In this document: one piece after another, positions 11,101 through 24,141 of the stretch
Layout of the letters: each line of letters starts with the position of its first letter
Numbering within the stretch: position 1 is the first letter of the stretch
Source: Coffea arabica
Taxonomy: Eukaryota > Streptophyta > Magnoliopsida > Gentianales > Rubiaceae
DNA: 64,000 nucleotides
Reading direction: 5' to 3'
Assembly: GCF_036785885.1 (NCBI RefSeq)
Contig: NC_092324.1
Span: 28,261,001 to 28,325,000, forward strand
Notes under the pieces: model-generated
Databases searched by the model: none
What the model was told of the DNA's origin: nothing
What the model saw: only the letters and a program-made list of their open reading frames with translations
Made by a program: the position numbers and the translations under genes

Positions 11101-11512
11101 TCACTCTCATAAATGCAATCCTATCATTTCTTTTCTCTCTCACATCAATCATTTCACACACTCTACTTATCTCTTAACACCCGATAAATTTTACACAGTA
11201 TCCGAAACTTAACCTTATTGGCCGAATTTTTCCGAACTTTTCGCACTAGTGGGTCCCACATCCGATATACGTTCTTAATTTCTCAAAAACTAACTAATAC
11301 TAGAAAAATCATCAAAAACTCTATTTACTCAAAAAAAAATTATCTGGGGAATTTTCTAATAAAGAAAATGTAGAAAAAACGGGTTTTCAATCTTAACCGG
11401 AACTTAGGGTTTAAATCTTAATCCCTACTTAGGGTTTTCGAAATACTCCCAAACCAAACGTTACCGCCCAAAATAATGAATATCTCAACGTAGAACGAAC
11501 TGGGGTCTCACA
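8161..11512 (-). mobile_element. TR-GAG1 LTR, complete (copy 2)
   Basis: Same length and termini as the LTR at 2834-6185, and no base difference was seen on reading through. Predicted splice sites lie at exon 1 end 10782, exon 2 9275-9188 and exon 3 start 8483. It is the promoter-side LTR of the gag at 6232 and the 3' LTR of the gag at 11559. Confidence 0.93.
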
Positions 11513-11558
11513 ATCTCCCCCACTTAGGACAATTTCGTCCTCGAAATTAATTCGCTGG

Positions 11559-12764
11559 TCAAAGCGTACCTTCAAAACCTACCGAAGGGTCAATCGCCTC
11601 CTGTTGACCCATTGCATACACTCTTGCTGGCCCTTTAGGTCGATTGTCCCCTGCATTTGACGACTTAGTTGTGGTCCCTTCAGTCGGTGGCTTAAATCCT
11701 TCCTTTTCCATCTTAGGGCACCGGGCAATCAGGTGTTCGGTGCTACCACATTTGAAGCATTTGCGTACCGAACTATTCTTCCAGCAATTTTCATCGGTGT
11801 GATTGCCCCCACAGAAACCACAGATTGACTTGGCGGCTGTACTTGCCCCTCCACGCTGGACACTCCTCGGCCCCTCTTGCACTACCCGACCCCGCACAAA
11901 GTTATTCGGGGTCCTTGCAGGTCGTGGACCATCCATACCTTTATTTATCTTGGCAGGTGGCTCGTTTAGCGAGCTTTGTCCGACCATGGAATCATTCGAG
12001 CTAGGTTGCCTCATTTTTCGATCATGGAAGTCTTTAACCTGTCCCCTCGCAGTCTCAATCCGCTGTGCTTTTTCTAGCGCTTGGCTAAACGTGTTCAACT
12101 GAGCAGCTGCTAGCGATTCCTGGATTTCCACATTTAAACCTTGAACGAATCGACGGATTCGTTTCTGCTCCGTTAACACCAGCTCTGGGGCAAAGCGAGA
12201 AAGTTTAGTGAACTGAGTTTCGTACTCCGCCACGCTAGATGCACCTTGACGCAGGCGGATGAAATGATCTTCCCGTTTCTCTTGCACGATGGCCGGCAAG
12301 TACTTCTCATCAAATTCTCGGGTAAAATTGATCCAGGTCCAGGGGGTTTGTTCGCGCTCCCACTTGGTTTTAATCACGTTCCACCAGGCTCGAGCGGCTC
12401 CTTCAAACTGGAACACAGCAAAAGATATCTGCCGCTCTTCCGAATACCTAAGTGCGGCAAATATATCGAGCATACGGTCCATCCAGGTTTCTGCTAAATC
12501 AGGATTAGGTCCTCCTATGAACTTAGGAGGTGCAAACTTTTGGAACCGTTCTAAAGCACGGTCCTCGCCCTCATGATTATGTCCCGGATTATGTCCAGGA
12601 TTTCCAACAGCATTCCCATGGCCCTGAGCCTGTTGGTCAATCATACGCTCCATCAAGTCAGCCATTCGCTGGATGGCTGTAGCTACTTGGTCTGGCTCTT
12701 GTTCATGTTCCATTTCAGGGCCTCGTCCTCGCCCTCTACCTCCACCTCGAGTACCGGAGGCCAT
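11559..12764 (-). CDS. gag: Gag polyprotein, TR-GAG1 copy 3
   Basis: Translation identical to the other array copies (401 aa). The PBS upstream is at 13474-13485 and the PPT downstream at about 11513. No frame-disrupting change is present, and no pol domain can be found in any frame of the unit. Confidence 0.95.
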   Translation of the reverse strand: MASGTRGGGRGRGRGPEMEHEQEPDQVATAIQRMADLMERMIDQQAQGHGNAVGNPGHNPGHNHEGEDRALERFQKFAPPKFIGGPNPDLAETWMDRMLDIFAALRYSEERQISFAVFQFEGAARAWWNVIKTKWEREQTPWTWINFTREFDEKYLPAIVQEKREDHFIRLRQGASSVAEYETQFTKLSRFAPELVLTEQKRIRRFVQGLNVEIQESLAAAQLNTFSQALEKAQRIETARGQVKDFHDRKMRQPSSNDSMVGQSSLNEPPAKINKGMDGPRPARTPNNFVRGRVVQEGPRSVQRGGASTAAKSICGFCGGNHTDENCWKNSSVRKCFKCGSTEHLIARCPKMEKEGFKPPTEGTTTKSSNAGDNRPKGPARVYAMGQQEAIDPSVGFEGTL

Positions 12765-13487
12765 CTAGTGTACAAGTCTATAATTCGGAATAATACGTAT
12801 GCTTATCATCCAGACCATGAGCAAAAGAAGAGTCATAAAATTTACGCACAAAAGGCACACAAAAGATAAGTTCAACATTCTATTCAAATATATACACGTA
12901 TTTACAAAGTCACACCAAAAGATTTACACATTACCCGACCTCCAGTCGGTACAAAACCCAATATACACGAGCGCTCCGGCTCCAGTCGGTACAAAACCCA
13001 ATATACACACGAGCACTCCGGCTCCAAAAATCTAGTCAACCAACCAGATAACAAAAGAAATTAGCCAGGCCAGTTCTAACAAAAGTAATCTGCCAGCTAA
13101 TCAAAATACAAAAGTGACCCTAAACGCCTCCCCTAGGGCCCCGGTTCCCTACGGAACCTAACGTACCTATCTCACCTATCTGCTCTGGCCCGGTAGCTCG
13201 TGGGGGTGCCTCCGCGGCCAGATCTAGTAAGACCCCACAATCAAACGTGATAATCAAACGTGATACTCCGGGCCCCTCCCACTCGGAGGTCTCGGTCCCG
13301 GTCCCACGCCGCTAGAACTGCCCAGATCCATACTTACAAACATTAATTTGTTAGTTGACCGACATTTCAGCTTAAAATATATCATTCAACTTAAAGAGAA
13401 TCACATAATCCTAAGTCATCCTAATAAACCTATCACGTATGTCCCACAATTGCCCAAGCCCTCTAACCTAGGCGCTCTGATACCAAC

Positions 13488-16400
13488 TGTGACGACCCCA
13501 CTTCTCCCAAGGGCGAACCCAAGGGTATCGGCGGGCCGCCTGCCTAGCTCGCGCCAGGACTCAAAACTTAAAGTAATAAAACTAGATAAATCGAAAGAGC
13601 ACTGTATACAATCCCAAAAGTTATATTTACATCTTCAAAAGTCTCGAGTCAAACCACTCTAATACACTATAACCACAACCAGCAGAAGATAGACCCTAAG
13701 AAGGGTCCTTATACAAACCACCAAAACAAAAACAACCATCCTAACTGTTCAACTATTACAAGCCAATCTAACTATACTAGTATACGAGCCAAAAGTCCCC
13801 GCGTCGGCCCCTGCTAAGGAAAACAAATGGAAAGGGGTAAGCTATATGCTTAGTAAGTAAACAGGGGCGAAAGCATAAATTTCACGTAACAGTTACACAG
13901 TAAGAGTAAAGCAAAAGCAGAAAAGTAACATCACATAATAAGGATACAGGTGGCTCCAAAGCCAATTCATATGCCATGCGTGATCTCCTGCCGACACTCC
14001 GTCGACCACACTCAATGGTCCGTAGACTTCACTTGTACACCCACCGACACCTTATCACCCTCACTGGCCAGTCACCTCACAAACTTGCCCGGGCGAACGA
14101 AATCACAAACTTGAGCTTGAGTCACAAGCTCGGGTCACAAACTTGGTCATCTTCTCGGTGAACCGGATTCACAAAATTGGTTCATAACATGAACCTACAA
14201 ACTTGGTGACCTCAGACTAAGTTGGACTGACTTCGACCAAGCCCTAACCGGCTCGAATAGTCCAAACAGGTCTTAGATCGGGCCCACGAACTCACAAACT
14301 TTGCAAACTTCACAAATTTTACTCGAAAGTCGCCCTGAGCCACAAGCTCAAGGGTTTTGGTTCCAAAAGGTTCATATACATATGCCAAGTACAATTATAC
14401 ATTCAAATTAGGGTTTAGGTCGAGTGCGATAAAGTACACTCTCGCCTAAGCACCCTTTTCACATATCTCAAACACATAGCAAAGAAAACACATCAAACTG
14501 GCCTGAATACTTACTCAGAAACTGAAATAGCAAAAATACGAAGTCGGATCGAAATGAACAGCTAGTAGTGGGCCCCACCCGTTCCGCCCAGCTCACCACC
14601 GTCTGAAATAGAAGATTGTGTCACATAATATCGCAAACGGCTACTATCGTGCCTAAAACAAGCAAAACGGCAAACACGACACGCGCGCACGTAAATATGA
14701 CGGACGGAAACGGAAACGGCCGTTAGCGGAAACGGCAGATTTGACACTCGTTTCTAGTTTACTCATAAGTTGAGCTACGAATACCGGATTAAGGCGTATG
14801 AGACACCATATCGAAGCTTAAAGGATGAACAACAACTGTTATGAAGACATCCAGAACTGAAACTGGAGGCTTCAGTCCCAAATGAACCAAACACAATCGC
14901 TTACGAAATCTGGCCAATGCACAAATGGTCAATTTTGAGTGCAAACTGTTTTCTATGCTACACATGGTCAAAAGAGTTGAAAATTGGCAGTTAGATAGTT
15001 CATTCCAAATGGAACAACTTTCATGAAGGTCGGCAATCCAAATTTGGAACGGAAATTGGTCATCAGGACCAAAACAGATCTGACCAGAAAATGGTCATTT
15101 TCACGGGCAGGCCTTATTTGCTCGGCTATATCTCAGGTTTTATAAATCCGATTCATGAAATTCCAAGGGCGTTAGAAAGCTCTGATATAGGGTTATAGGT
15201 TTGGTGTTTTGGTCGCAAGCCCAAACAGCTTGTAACCTAGTCAAACGTGAAGCCAAAGTTCCAGTCGTAAACTGTCCGGATATAGGAACAGAACAGAATT
15301 TGACGGTCAAAACAGGTCTGAGTATTTCGTTTATAACTCAGGTTATACCACTCTTTTAATCCTAAAAGTTTACAGGGATATCCAGGACTTAATGGGCTAC
15401 AACAATGTAGAAGGCCTCTCAATCCAAATCCTAGCACAACTAAGTCAAAAATGCAGAAAACCAACCCAGAACCGTAATTGCAGGTTCCCAAATCACACAA
15501 AACTGTAATCAGTCCAAGTCAGGGTATACAGGTCCAAAAGCATTGATTCCAAAGGCATATGAAAGCTAAGACATCAATATACATTTCATCAGAAGACACC
15601 AACAACAAAATCCAAACCAATTCCAGTCGAAACAGACAATTACTATCGCAGTTCGGACATTCTGTTCACCAAAAACAGCAACAGTAAAAACGGCATAACT
15701 CACTCTATACTACTCCAAATGCCCTGAAATTTTGCAGGAACTTCAACCTCATCAATACCTACAACTTTCATGTTTTGAGTAAAGTCCAATTTGGCCTCTA
15801 GCTATGACCTAAAATTTCGGACAGAATGTTCAACCAAGAACCCTAATTTTCCAGAAATTCTTCCAAATTCAAAATTGATTGCATTTATCAACAATTCACA
15901 CCTACTAGAGTCTATATAGACCATTATCAATCATCATAAACAACCACACCATCATAATCCAATTAAACCAGAAAAATCATCATAAAATGGAAAACTTCAC
16001 CAAAACTCTTCAAATCAAGAAATAAATCACATATTCCATTACTCAAGCCACCATTAGGCACAAAATAACCATCATTAAGTATAGGAGGGAAGTTTAAGCA
16101 TCACTCACCTAACAACAAGAGAGAGGAAGATGATGGACACCTTAGCTCTTCCAAAAAGCTTCACTAAACCAACCACTATCACCAACTAGAAAAGTTGTAT
16201 GGAAAGGAAACTAATTTATGTGCTTGATTGAGATGATTTGCTAGTGGAAAGCTTGAAGATTGAAGAGGTTTTTTTCTCCTTCTTGCAAGGGAGAGAGAGA
16301 GCCGGCTATGGAGAAAGAAAAATGGTGAATTTTGAATGATTTTTGAGATATTTAATCCTTTGGTCAAAAAAAGTCAAAAATGTGAATAGTGTTTCTTAAG

Positions 16401-16839
16401 TTCAATCCAATAAGGAAGTGACACTTGTCACTCTCATAAATGCAATCCTATCATTTCTTTTCTCTCTCACATCAATCATTTCACACACTCTACTTATCTC
16501 TTAACACCCGATAAATTTTACACAGTATCCGAAACTTAACCTTATTGGCCGAATTTTTCCGAACTTTTCGCACTAGTGGGTCCCACATCCGATATACGTT
16601 CTTAATTTCTCAAAAACTAACTAATACTAGAAAAATCATCAAAAACTCTATTTACTCAAAAAAAAATTATCTGGGGAATTTTCTAATAAAGAAAATGTAG
16701 AAAAAACGGGTTTTCAATCTTAACCGGAACTTAGGGTTTAAATCTTAATCCCTACTTAGGGTTTTCGAAATACTCCCAAACCAAACGTTACCGCCCAAAA
16801 TAATGAATATCTCAACGTAGAACGAACTGGGGTCTCACA
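13488..16839 (-). mobile_element. TR-GAG1 LTR, complete (copy 3)
   Basis: Same 3,352-bp LTR with TG...CA termini, next to a PBS at 13474-13485. Predicted exon 2 of the split leader lies at 14515-14602 and the exon 3 start at 13810. Confidence 0.93.
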
Positions 16840-16885
16840 ATCTCCCCCACTTAGGACAATTTCGTCCTCGAAATTAATTCGCTGG

Positions 16886-18091
16886 TCAAAGCGTACCTTC
16901 AAAACCTACCGAAGGGTCAATCGCCTCCTGTTGACCCATTGCATACACTCTTGCTGGCCCTTTAGGTCGATTGTCCCCTGCATTTGACGACTTAGTTGTG
17001 GTCCCTTCAGTCGGTGGCTTAAATCCTTCCTTTTCCATCTTAGGGCACCGGGCAATCAGGTGTTCGGTGCTACCACATTTGAAGCATTTGCGTACCGAAC
17101 TATTCTTCCAGCAATTTTCATCGGTGTGATTGCCCCCACAGAAACCACAGATTGACTTGGCGGCTGTACTTGCCCCTCCACGCTGGACACTCCTCGGCCC
17201 CTCTTGCACTACCCGACCCCGCACAAAGTTATTCGGGGTCCTTGCAGGTCGTGGACCATCCATACCTTTATTTATCTTGGCAGGTGGCTCGTTTAGCGAG
17301 CTTTGTCCGACCATGGAATCATTCGAGCTAGGTTGCCTCATTTTTCGATCATGGAAGTCTTTAACCTGTCCCCTCGCAGTCTCAATCCGCTGTGCTTTTT
17401 CTAGCGCTTGGCTAAACGTGTTCAACTGAGCAGCTGCTAGCGATTCCTGGATTTCCACATTTAAACCTTGAACGAATCGACGGATTCGTTTCTGCTCCGT
17501 TAACACCAGCTCTGGGGCAAAGCGAGAAAGTTTAGTGAACTGAGTTTCGTACTCCGCCACGCTAGATGCACCTTGACGCAGGCGGATGAAATGATCTTCC
17601 CGTTTCTCTTGCACGATGGCCGGCAAGTACTTCTCATCAAATTCTCGGGTAAAATTGATCCAGGTCCAGGGGGTTTGTTCGCGCTCCCACTTGGTTTTAA
17701 TCACGTTCCACCAGGCTCGAGCGGCTCCTTCAAACTGGAACACAGCAAAAGATATCTGCCGCTCTTCCGAATACCTAAGTGCGGCAAATATATCGAGCAT
17801 ACGGTCCATCCAGGTTTCTGCTAAATCAGGATTAGGTCCTCCTATGAACTTAGGAGGTGCAAACTTTTGGAACCGTTCTAAAGCACGGTCCTCGCCCTCA
17901 TGATTATGTCCCGGATTATGTCCAGGATTTCCAACAGCATTCCCATGGCCCTGAGCCTGTTGGTCAATCATACGCTCCATCAAGTCAGCCATTCGCTGGA
18001 TGGCTGTAGCTACTTGGTCTGGCTCTTGTTCATGTTCCATTTCAGGGCCTCGTCCTCGCCCTCTACCTCCACCTCGAGTACCGGAGGCCAT
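16886..18091 (-). CDS. gag: Gag polyprotein, TR-GAG1 copy 4
   Basis: Translation identical to the other array copies (401 aa), with capsid domain and CX2CX3HX4C plus CCHC knuckles. It is flanked by full LTRs at 13488-16839 and 18815-22166. Confidence 0.95.
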   Translation of the reverse strand: MASGTRGGGRGRGRGPEMEHEQEPDQVATAIQRMADLMERMIDQQAQGHGNAVGNPGHNPGHNHEGEDRALERFQKFAPPKFIGGPNPDLAETWMDRMLDIFAALRYSEERQISFAVFQFEGAARAWWNVIKTKWEREQTPWTWINFTREFDEKYLPAIVQEKREDHFIRLRQGASSVAEYETQFTKLSRFAPELVLTEQKRIRRFVQGLNVEIQESLAAAQLNTFSQALEKAQRIETARGQVKDFHDRKMRQPSSNDSMVGQSSLNEPPAKINKGMDGPRPARTPNNFVRGRVVQEGPRSVQRGGASTAAKSICGFCGGNHTDENCWKNSSVRKCFKCGSTEHLIARCPKMEKEGFKPPTEGTTTKSSNAGDNRPKGPARVYAMGQQEAIDPSVGFEGTL

Positions 18092-18814
18092 CTAGTGTAC
18101 AAGTCTATAATTCGGAATAATACGTATGCTTATCATCCAGACCATGAGCAAAAGAAGAGTCATAAAATTTACGCACAAAAGGCACACAAAAGATAAGTTC
18201 AACATTCTATTCAAATATATACACGTATTTACAAAGTCACACCAAAAGATTTACACATTACCCGACCTCCAGTCGGTACAAAACCCAATATACACGAGCG
18301 CTCCGGCTCCAGTCGGTACAAAACCCAATATACACACGAGCACTCCGGCTCCAAAAATCTAGTCAACCAACCAGATAACAAAAGAAATTAGCCAGGCCAG
18401 TTCTAACAAAAGTAATCTGCCAGCTAATCAAAATACAAAAGTGACCCTAAACGCCTCCCCTAGGGCCCCGGTTCCCTACGGAACCTAACGTACCTATCTC
18501 ACCTATCTGCTCTGGCCCGGTAGCTCGTGGGGGTGCCTCCGCGGCCAGATCTAGTAAGACCCCACAATCAAACGTGATAATCAAACGTGATACTCCGGGC
18601 CCCTCCCACTCGGAGGTCTCGGTCCCGGTCCCACGCCGCTAGAACTGCCCAGATCCATACTTACAAACATTAATTTGTTAGTTGACCGACATTTCAGCTT
18701 AAAATATATCATTCAACTTAAAGAGAATCACATAATCCTAAGTCATCCTAATAAACCTATCACGTATGTCCCACAATTGCCCAAGCCCTCTAACCTAGGC
18801 GCTCTGATACCAAC

Positions 18815-21800
18815 TGTGACGACCCCACTTCTCCCAAGGGCGAACCCAAGGGTATCGGCGGGCCGCCTGCCTAGCTCGCGCCAGGACTCAAAACTTAAAG
18901 TAATAAAACTAGATAAATCGAAAGAGCACTGTATACAATCCCAAAAGTTATATTTACATCTTCAAAAGTCTCGAGTCAAACCACTCTAATACACTATAAC
19001 CACAACCAGCAGAAGATAGACCCTAAGAAGGGTCCTTATACAAACCACCAAAACAAAAACAACCATCCTAACTGTTCAACTATTACAAGCCAATCTAACT
19101 ATACTAGTATACGAGCCAAAAGTCCCCGCGTCGGCCCCTGCTAAGGAAAACAAATGGAAAGGGGTAAGCTATATGCTTAGTAAGTAAACAGGGGCGAAAG
19201 CATAAATTTCACGTAACAGTTACACAGTAAGAGTAAAGCAAAAGCAGAAAAGTAACATCACATAATAAGGATACAGGTGGCTCCAAAGCCAATTCATATG
19301 CCATGCGTGATCTCCTGCCGACACTCCGTCGACCACACTCAATGGTCCGTAGACTTCACTTGTACACCCACCGACACCTTATCACCCTCACTGGCCAGTC
19401 ACCTCACAAACTTGCCCGGGCGAACGAAATCACAAACTTGAGCTTGAGTCACAAGCTCGGGTCACAAACTTGGTCATCTTCTCGGTGAACCGGATTCACA
19501 AAATTGGTTCATAACATGAACCTACAAACTTGGTGACCTCAGACTAAGTTGGACTGACTTCGACCAAGCCCTAACCGGCTCGAATAGTCCAAACAGGTCT
19601 TAGATCGGGCCCACGAACTCACAAACTTTGCAAACTTCACAAATTTTACTCGAAAGTCGCCCTGAGCCACAAGCTCAAGGGTTTTGGTTCCAAAAGGTTC
19701 ATATACATATGCCAAGTACAATTATACATTCAAATTAGGGTTTAGGTCGAGTGCGATAAAGTACACTCTCGCCTAAGCACCCTTTTCACATATCTCAAAC
19801 ACATAGCAAAGAAAACACATCAAACTGGCCTGAATACTTACTCAGAAACTGAAATAGCAAAAATACGAAGTCGGATCGAAATGAACAGCTAGTAGTGGGC
19901 CCCACCCGTTCCGCCCAGCTCACCACCGTCTGAAATAGAAGATTGTGTCACATAATATCGCAAACGGCTACTATCGTGCCTAAAACAAGCAAAACGGCAA
20001 ACACGACACGCGCGCACGTAAATATGACGGACGGAAACGGAAACGGCCGTTAGCGGAAACGGCAGATTTGACACTCGTTTCTAGTTTACTCATAAGTTGA
20101 GCTACGAATACCGGATTAAGGCGTATGAGACACCATATCGAAGCTTAAAGGATGAACAACAACTGTTATGAAGACATCCAGAACTGAAACTGGAGGCTTC
20201 AGTCCCAAATGAACCAAACACAATCGCTTACGAAATCTGGCCAATGCACAAATGGTCAATTTTGAGTGCAAACTGTTTTCTATGCTACACATGGTCAAAA
20301 GAGTTGAAAATTGGCAGTTAGATAGTTCATTCCAAATGGAACAACTTTCATGAAGGTCGGCAATCCAAATTTGGAACGGAAATTGGTCATCAGGACCAAA
20401 ACAGATCTGACCAGAAAATGGTCATTTTCACGGGCAGGCCTTATTTGCTCGGCTATATCTCAGGTTTTATAAATCCGATTCATGAAATTCCAAGGGCGTT
20501 AGAAAGCTCTGATATAGGGTTATAGGTTTGGTGTTTTGGTCGCAAGCCCAAACAGCTTGTAACCTAGTCAAACGTGAAGCCAAAGTTCCAGTCGTAAACT
20601 GTCCGGATATAGGAACAGAACAGAATTTGACGGTCAAAACAGGTCTGAGTATTTCGTTTATAACTCAGGTTATACCACTCTTTTAATCCTAAAAGTTTAC
20701 AGGGATATCCAGGACTTAATGGGCTACAACAATGTAGAAGGCCTCTCAATCCAAATCCTAGCACAACTAAGTCAAAAATGCAGAAAACCAACCCAGAACC
20801 GTAATTGCAGGTTCCCAAATCACACAAAACTGTAATCAGTCCAAGTCAGGGTATACAGGTCCAAAAGCATTGATTCCAAAGGCATATGAAAGCTAAGACA
20901 TCAATATACATTTCATCAGAAGACACCAACAACAAAATCCAAACCAATTCCAGTCGAAACAGACAATTACTATCGCAGTTCGGACATTCTGTTCACCAAA
21001 AACAGCAACAGTAAAAACGGCATAACTCACTCTATACTACTCCAAATGCCCTGAAATTTTGCAGGAACTTCAACCTCATCAATACCTACAACTTTCATGT
21101 TTTGAGTAAAGTCCAATTTGGCCTCTAGCTATGACCTAAAATTTCGGACAGAATGTTCAACCAAGAACCCTAATTTTCCAGAAATTCTTCCAAATTCAAA
21201 ATTGATTGCATTTATCAACAATTCACACCTACTAGAGTCTATATAGACCATTATCAATCATCATAAACAACCACACCATCATAATCCAATTAAACCAGAA
21301 AAATCATCATAAAATGGAAAACTTCACCAAAACTCTTCAAATCAAGAAATAAATCACATATTCCATTACTCAAGCCACCATTAGGCACAAAATAACCATC
21401 ATTAAGTATAGGAGGGAAGTTTAAGCATCACTCACCTAACAACAAGAGAGAGGAAGATGATGGACACCTTAGCTCTTCCAAAAAGCTTCACTAAACCAAC
21501 CACTATCACCAACTAGAAAAGTTGTATGGAAAGGAAACTAATTTATGTGCTTGATTGAGATGATTTGCTAGTGGAAAGCTTGAAGATTGAAGAGGTTTTT
21601 TTCTCCTTCTTGCAAGGGAGAGAGAGAGCCGGCTATGGAGAAAGAAAAATGGTGAATTTTGAATGATTTTTGAGATATTTAATCCTTTGGTCAAAAAAAG
21701 TCAAAAATGTGAATAGTGTTTCTTAAGTTCAATCCAATAAGGAAGTGACACTTGTCACTCTCATAAATGCAATCCTATCATTTCTTTTCTCTCTCACATC

Positions 21801-22166
21801 AATCATTTCACACACTCTACTTATCTCTTAACACCCGATAAATTTTACACAGTATCCGAAACTTAACCTTATTGGCCGAATTTTTCCGAACTTTTCGCAC
21901 TAGTGGGTCCCACATCCGATATACGTTCTTAATTTCTCAAAAACTAACTAATACTAGAAAAATCATCAAAAACTCTATTTACTCAAAAAAAAATTATCTG
22001 GGGAATTTTCTAATAAAGAAAATGTAGAAAAAACGGGTTTTCAATCTTAACCGGAACTTAGGGTTTAAATCTTAATCCCTACTTAGGGTTTTCGAAATAC
22101 TCCCAAACCAAACGTTACCGCCCAAAATAATGAATATCTCAACGTAGAACGAACTGGGGTCTCACA
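18815..22166 (-). mobile_element. TR-GAG1 LTR, complete (copy 4)
   Basis: Same 3,352-bp LTR; PBS at 18801-18812. Predicted exon 2 of the split leader lies at 19842-19929 and the exon 3 start at 19137. Confidence 0.93.
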
Positions 22167-22212
22167 ATCTCCCCCACTTAGGACAATTTCGTCCTCGAAA
22201 TTAATTCGCTGG

Positions 22213-23418
22213 TCAAAGCGTACCTTCAAAACCTACCGAAGGGTCAATCGCCTCCTGTTGACCCATTGCATACACTCTTGCTGGCCCTTTAGGTCGATTG
22301 TCCCCTGCATTTGACGACTTAGTTGTGGTCCCTTCAGTCGGTGGCTTAAATCCTTCCTTTTCCATCTTAGGGCACCGGGCAATCAGGTGTTCGGTGCTAC
22401 CACATTTGAAGCATTTGCGTACCGAACTATTCTTCCAGCAATTTTCATCGGTGTGATTGCCCCCACAGAAACCACAGATTGACTTGGCGGCTGTACTTGC
22501 CCCTCCACGCTGGACACTCCTCGGCCCCTCTTGCACTACCCGACCCCGCACAAAGTTATTCGGGGTCCTTGCAGGTCGTGGACCATCCATACCTTTATTT
22601 ATCTTGGCAGGTGGCTCGTTTAGCGAGCTTTGTCCGACCATGGAATCATTCGAGCTAGGTTGCCTCATTTTTCGATCATGGAAGTCTTTAACCTGTCCCC
22701 TCGCAGTCTCAATCCGCTGTGCTTTTTCTAGCGCTTGGCTAAACGTGTTCAACTGAGCAGCTGCTAGCGATTCCTGGATTTCCACATTTAAACCTTGAAC
22801 GAATCGACGGATTCGTTTCTGCTCCGTTAACACCAGCTCTGGGGCAAAGCGAGAAAGTTTAGTGAACTGAGTTTCGTACTCCGCCACGCTAGATGCACCT
22901 TGACGCAGGCGGATGAAATGATCTTCCCGTTTCTCTTGCACGATGGCCGGCAAGTACTTCTCATCAAATTCTCGGGTAAAATTGATCCAGGTCCAGGGGG
23001 TTTGTTCGCGCTCCCACTTGGTTTTAATCACGTTCCACCAGGCTCGAGCGGCTCCTTCAAACTGGAACACAGCAAAAGATATCTGCCGCTCTTCCGAATA
23101 CCTAAGTGCGGCAAATATATCGAGCATACGGTCCATCCAGGTTTCTGCTAAATCAGGATTAGGTCCTCCTATGAACTTAGGAGGTGCAAACTTTTGGAAC
23201 CGTTCTAAAGCACGGTCCTCGCCCTCATGATTATGTCCCGGATTATGTCCAGGATTTCCAACAGCATTCCCATGGCCCTGAGCCTGTTGGTCAATCATAC
23301 GCTCCATCAAGTCAGCCATTCGCTGGATGGCTGTAGCTACTTGGTCTGGCTCTTGTTCATGTTCCATTTCAGGGCCTCGTCCTCGCCCTCTACCTCCACC
23401 TCGAGTACCGGAGGCCAT
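22213..23418 (-). CDS. gag: Gag polyprotein, TR-GAG1 copy 5 (5'-most in element sense)
   Basis: Translation identical to the other copies (401 aa). It is the last unit of the array on this side: its promoter LTR at 24142-27493 borders unrelated sequence, so this is the copy whose 5' LTR is a true outer LTR. It has the capsid domain and two zinc knuckles, and no pol. Confidence 0.95.
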   Translation of the reverse strand: MASGTRGGGRGRGRGPEMEHEQEPDQVATAIQRMADLMERMIDQQAQGHGNAVGNPGHNPGHNHEGEDRALERFQKFAPPKFIGGPNPDLAETWMDRMLDIFAALRYSEERQISFAVFQFEGAARAWWNVIKTKWEREQTPWTWINFTREFDEKYLPAIVQEKREDHFIRLRQGASSVAEYETQFTKLSRFAPELVLTEQKRIRRFVQGLNVEIQESLAAAQLNTFSQALEKAQRIETARGQVKDFHDRKMRQPSSNDSMVGQSSLNEPPAKINKGMDGPRPARTPNNFVRGRVVQEGPRSVQRGGASTAAKSICGFCGGNHTDENCWKNSSVRKCFKCGSTEHLIARCPKMEKEGFKPPTEGTTTKSSNAGDNRPKGPARVYAMGQQEAIDPSVGFEGTL

Positions 23419-24141
23419 CTAGTGTACAAGTCTATAATTCGGAATAATACGTATGCTTATCATCCAGACCATGAGCAAAAGAAGAGTCATAAAATTTACG
23501 CACAAAAGGCACACAAAAGATAAGTTCAACATTCTATTCAAATATATACACGTATTTACAAAGTCACACCAAAAGATTTACACATTACCCGACCTCCAGT
23601 CGGTACAAAACCCAATATACACGAGCGCTCCGGCTCCAGTCGGTACAAAACCCAATATACACACGAGCACTCCGGCTCCAAAAATCTAGTCAACCAACCA
23701 GATAACAAAAGAAATTAGCCAGGCCAGTTCTAACAAAAGTAATCTGCCAGCTAATCAAAATACAAAAGTGACCCTAAACGCCTCCCCTAGGGCCCCGGTT
23801 CCCTACGGAACCTAACGTACCTATCTCACCTATCTGCTCTGGCCCGGTAGCTCGTGGGGGTGCCTCCGCGGCCAGATCTAGTAAGACCCCACAATCAAAC
23901 GTGATAATCAAACGTGATACTCCGGGCCCCTCCCACTCGGAGGTCTCGGTCCCGGTCCCACGCCGCTAGAACTGCCCAGATCCATACTTACAAACATTAA
24001 TTTGTTAGTTGACCGACATTTCAGCTTAAAATATATCATTCAACTTAAAGAGAATCACATAATCCTAAGTCATCCTAATAAACCTATCACGTATGTCCCA
24101 CAATTGCCCAAGCCCTCTAACCTAGGCGCTCTGATACCAAC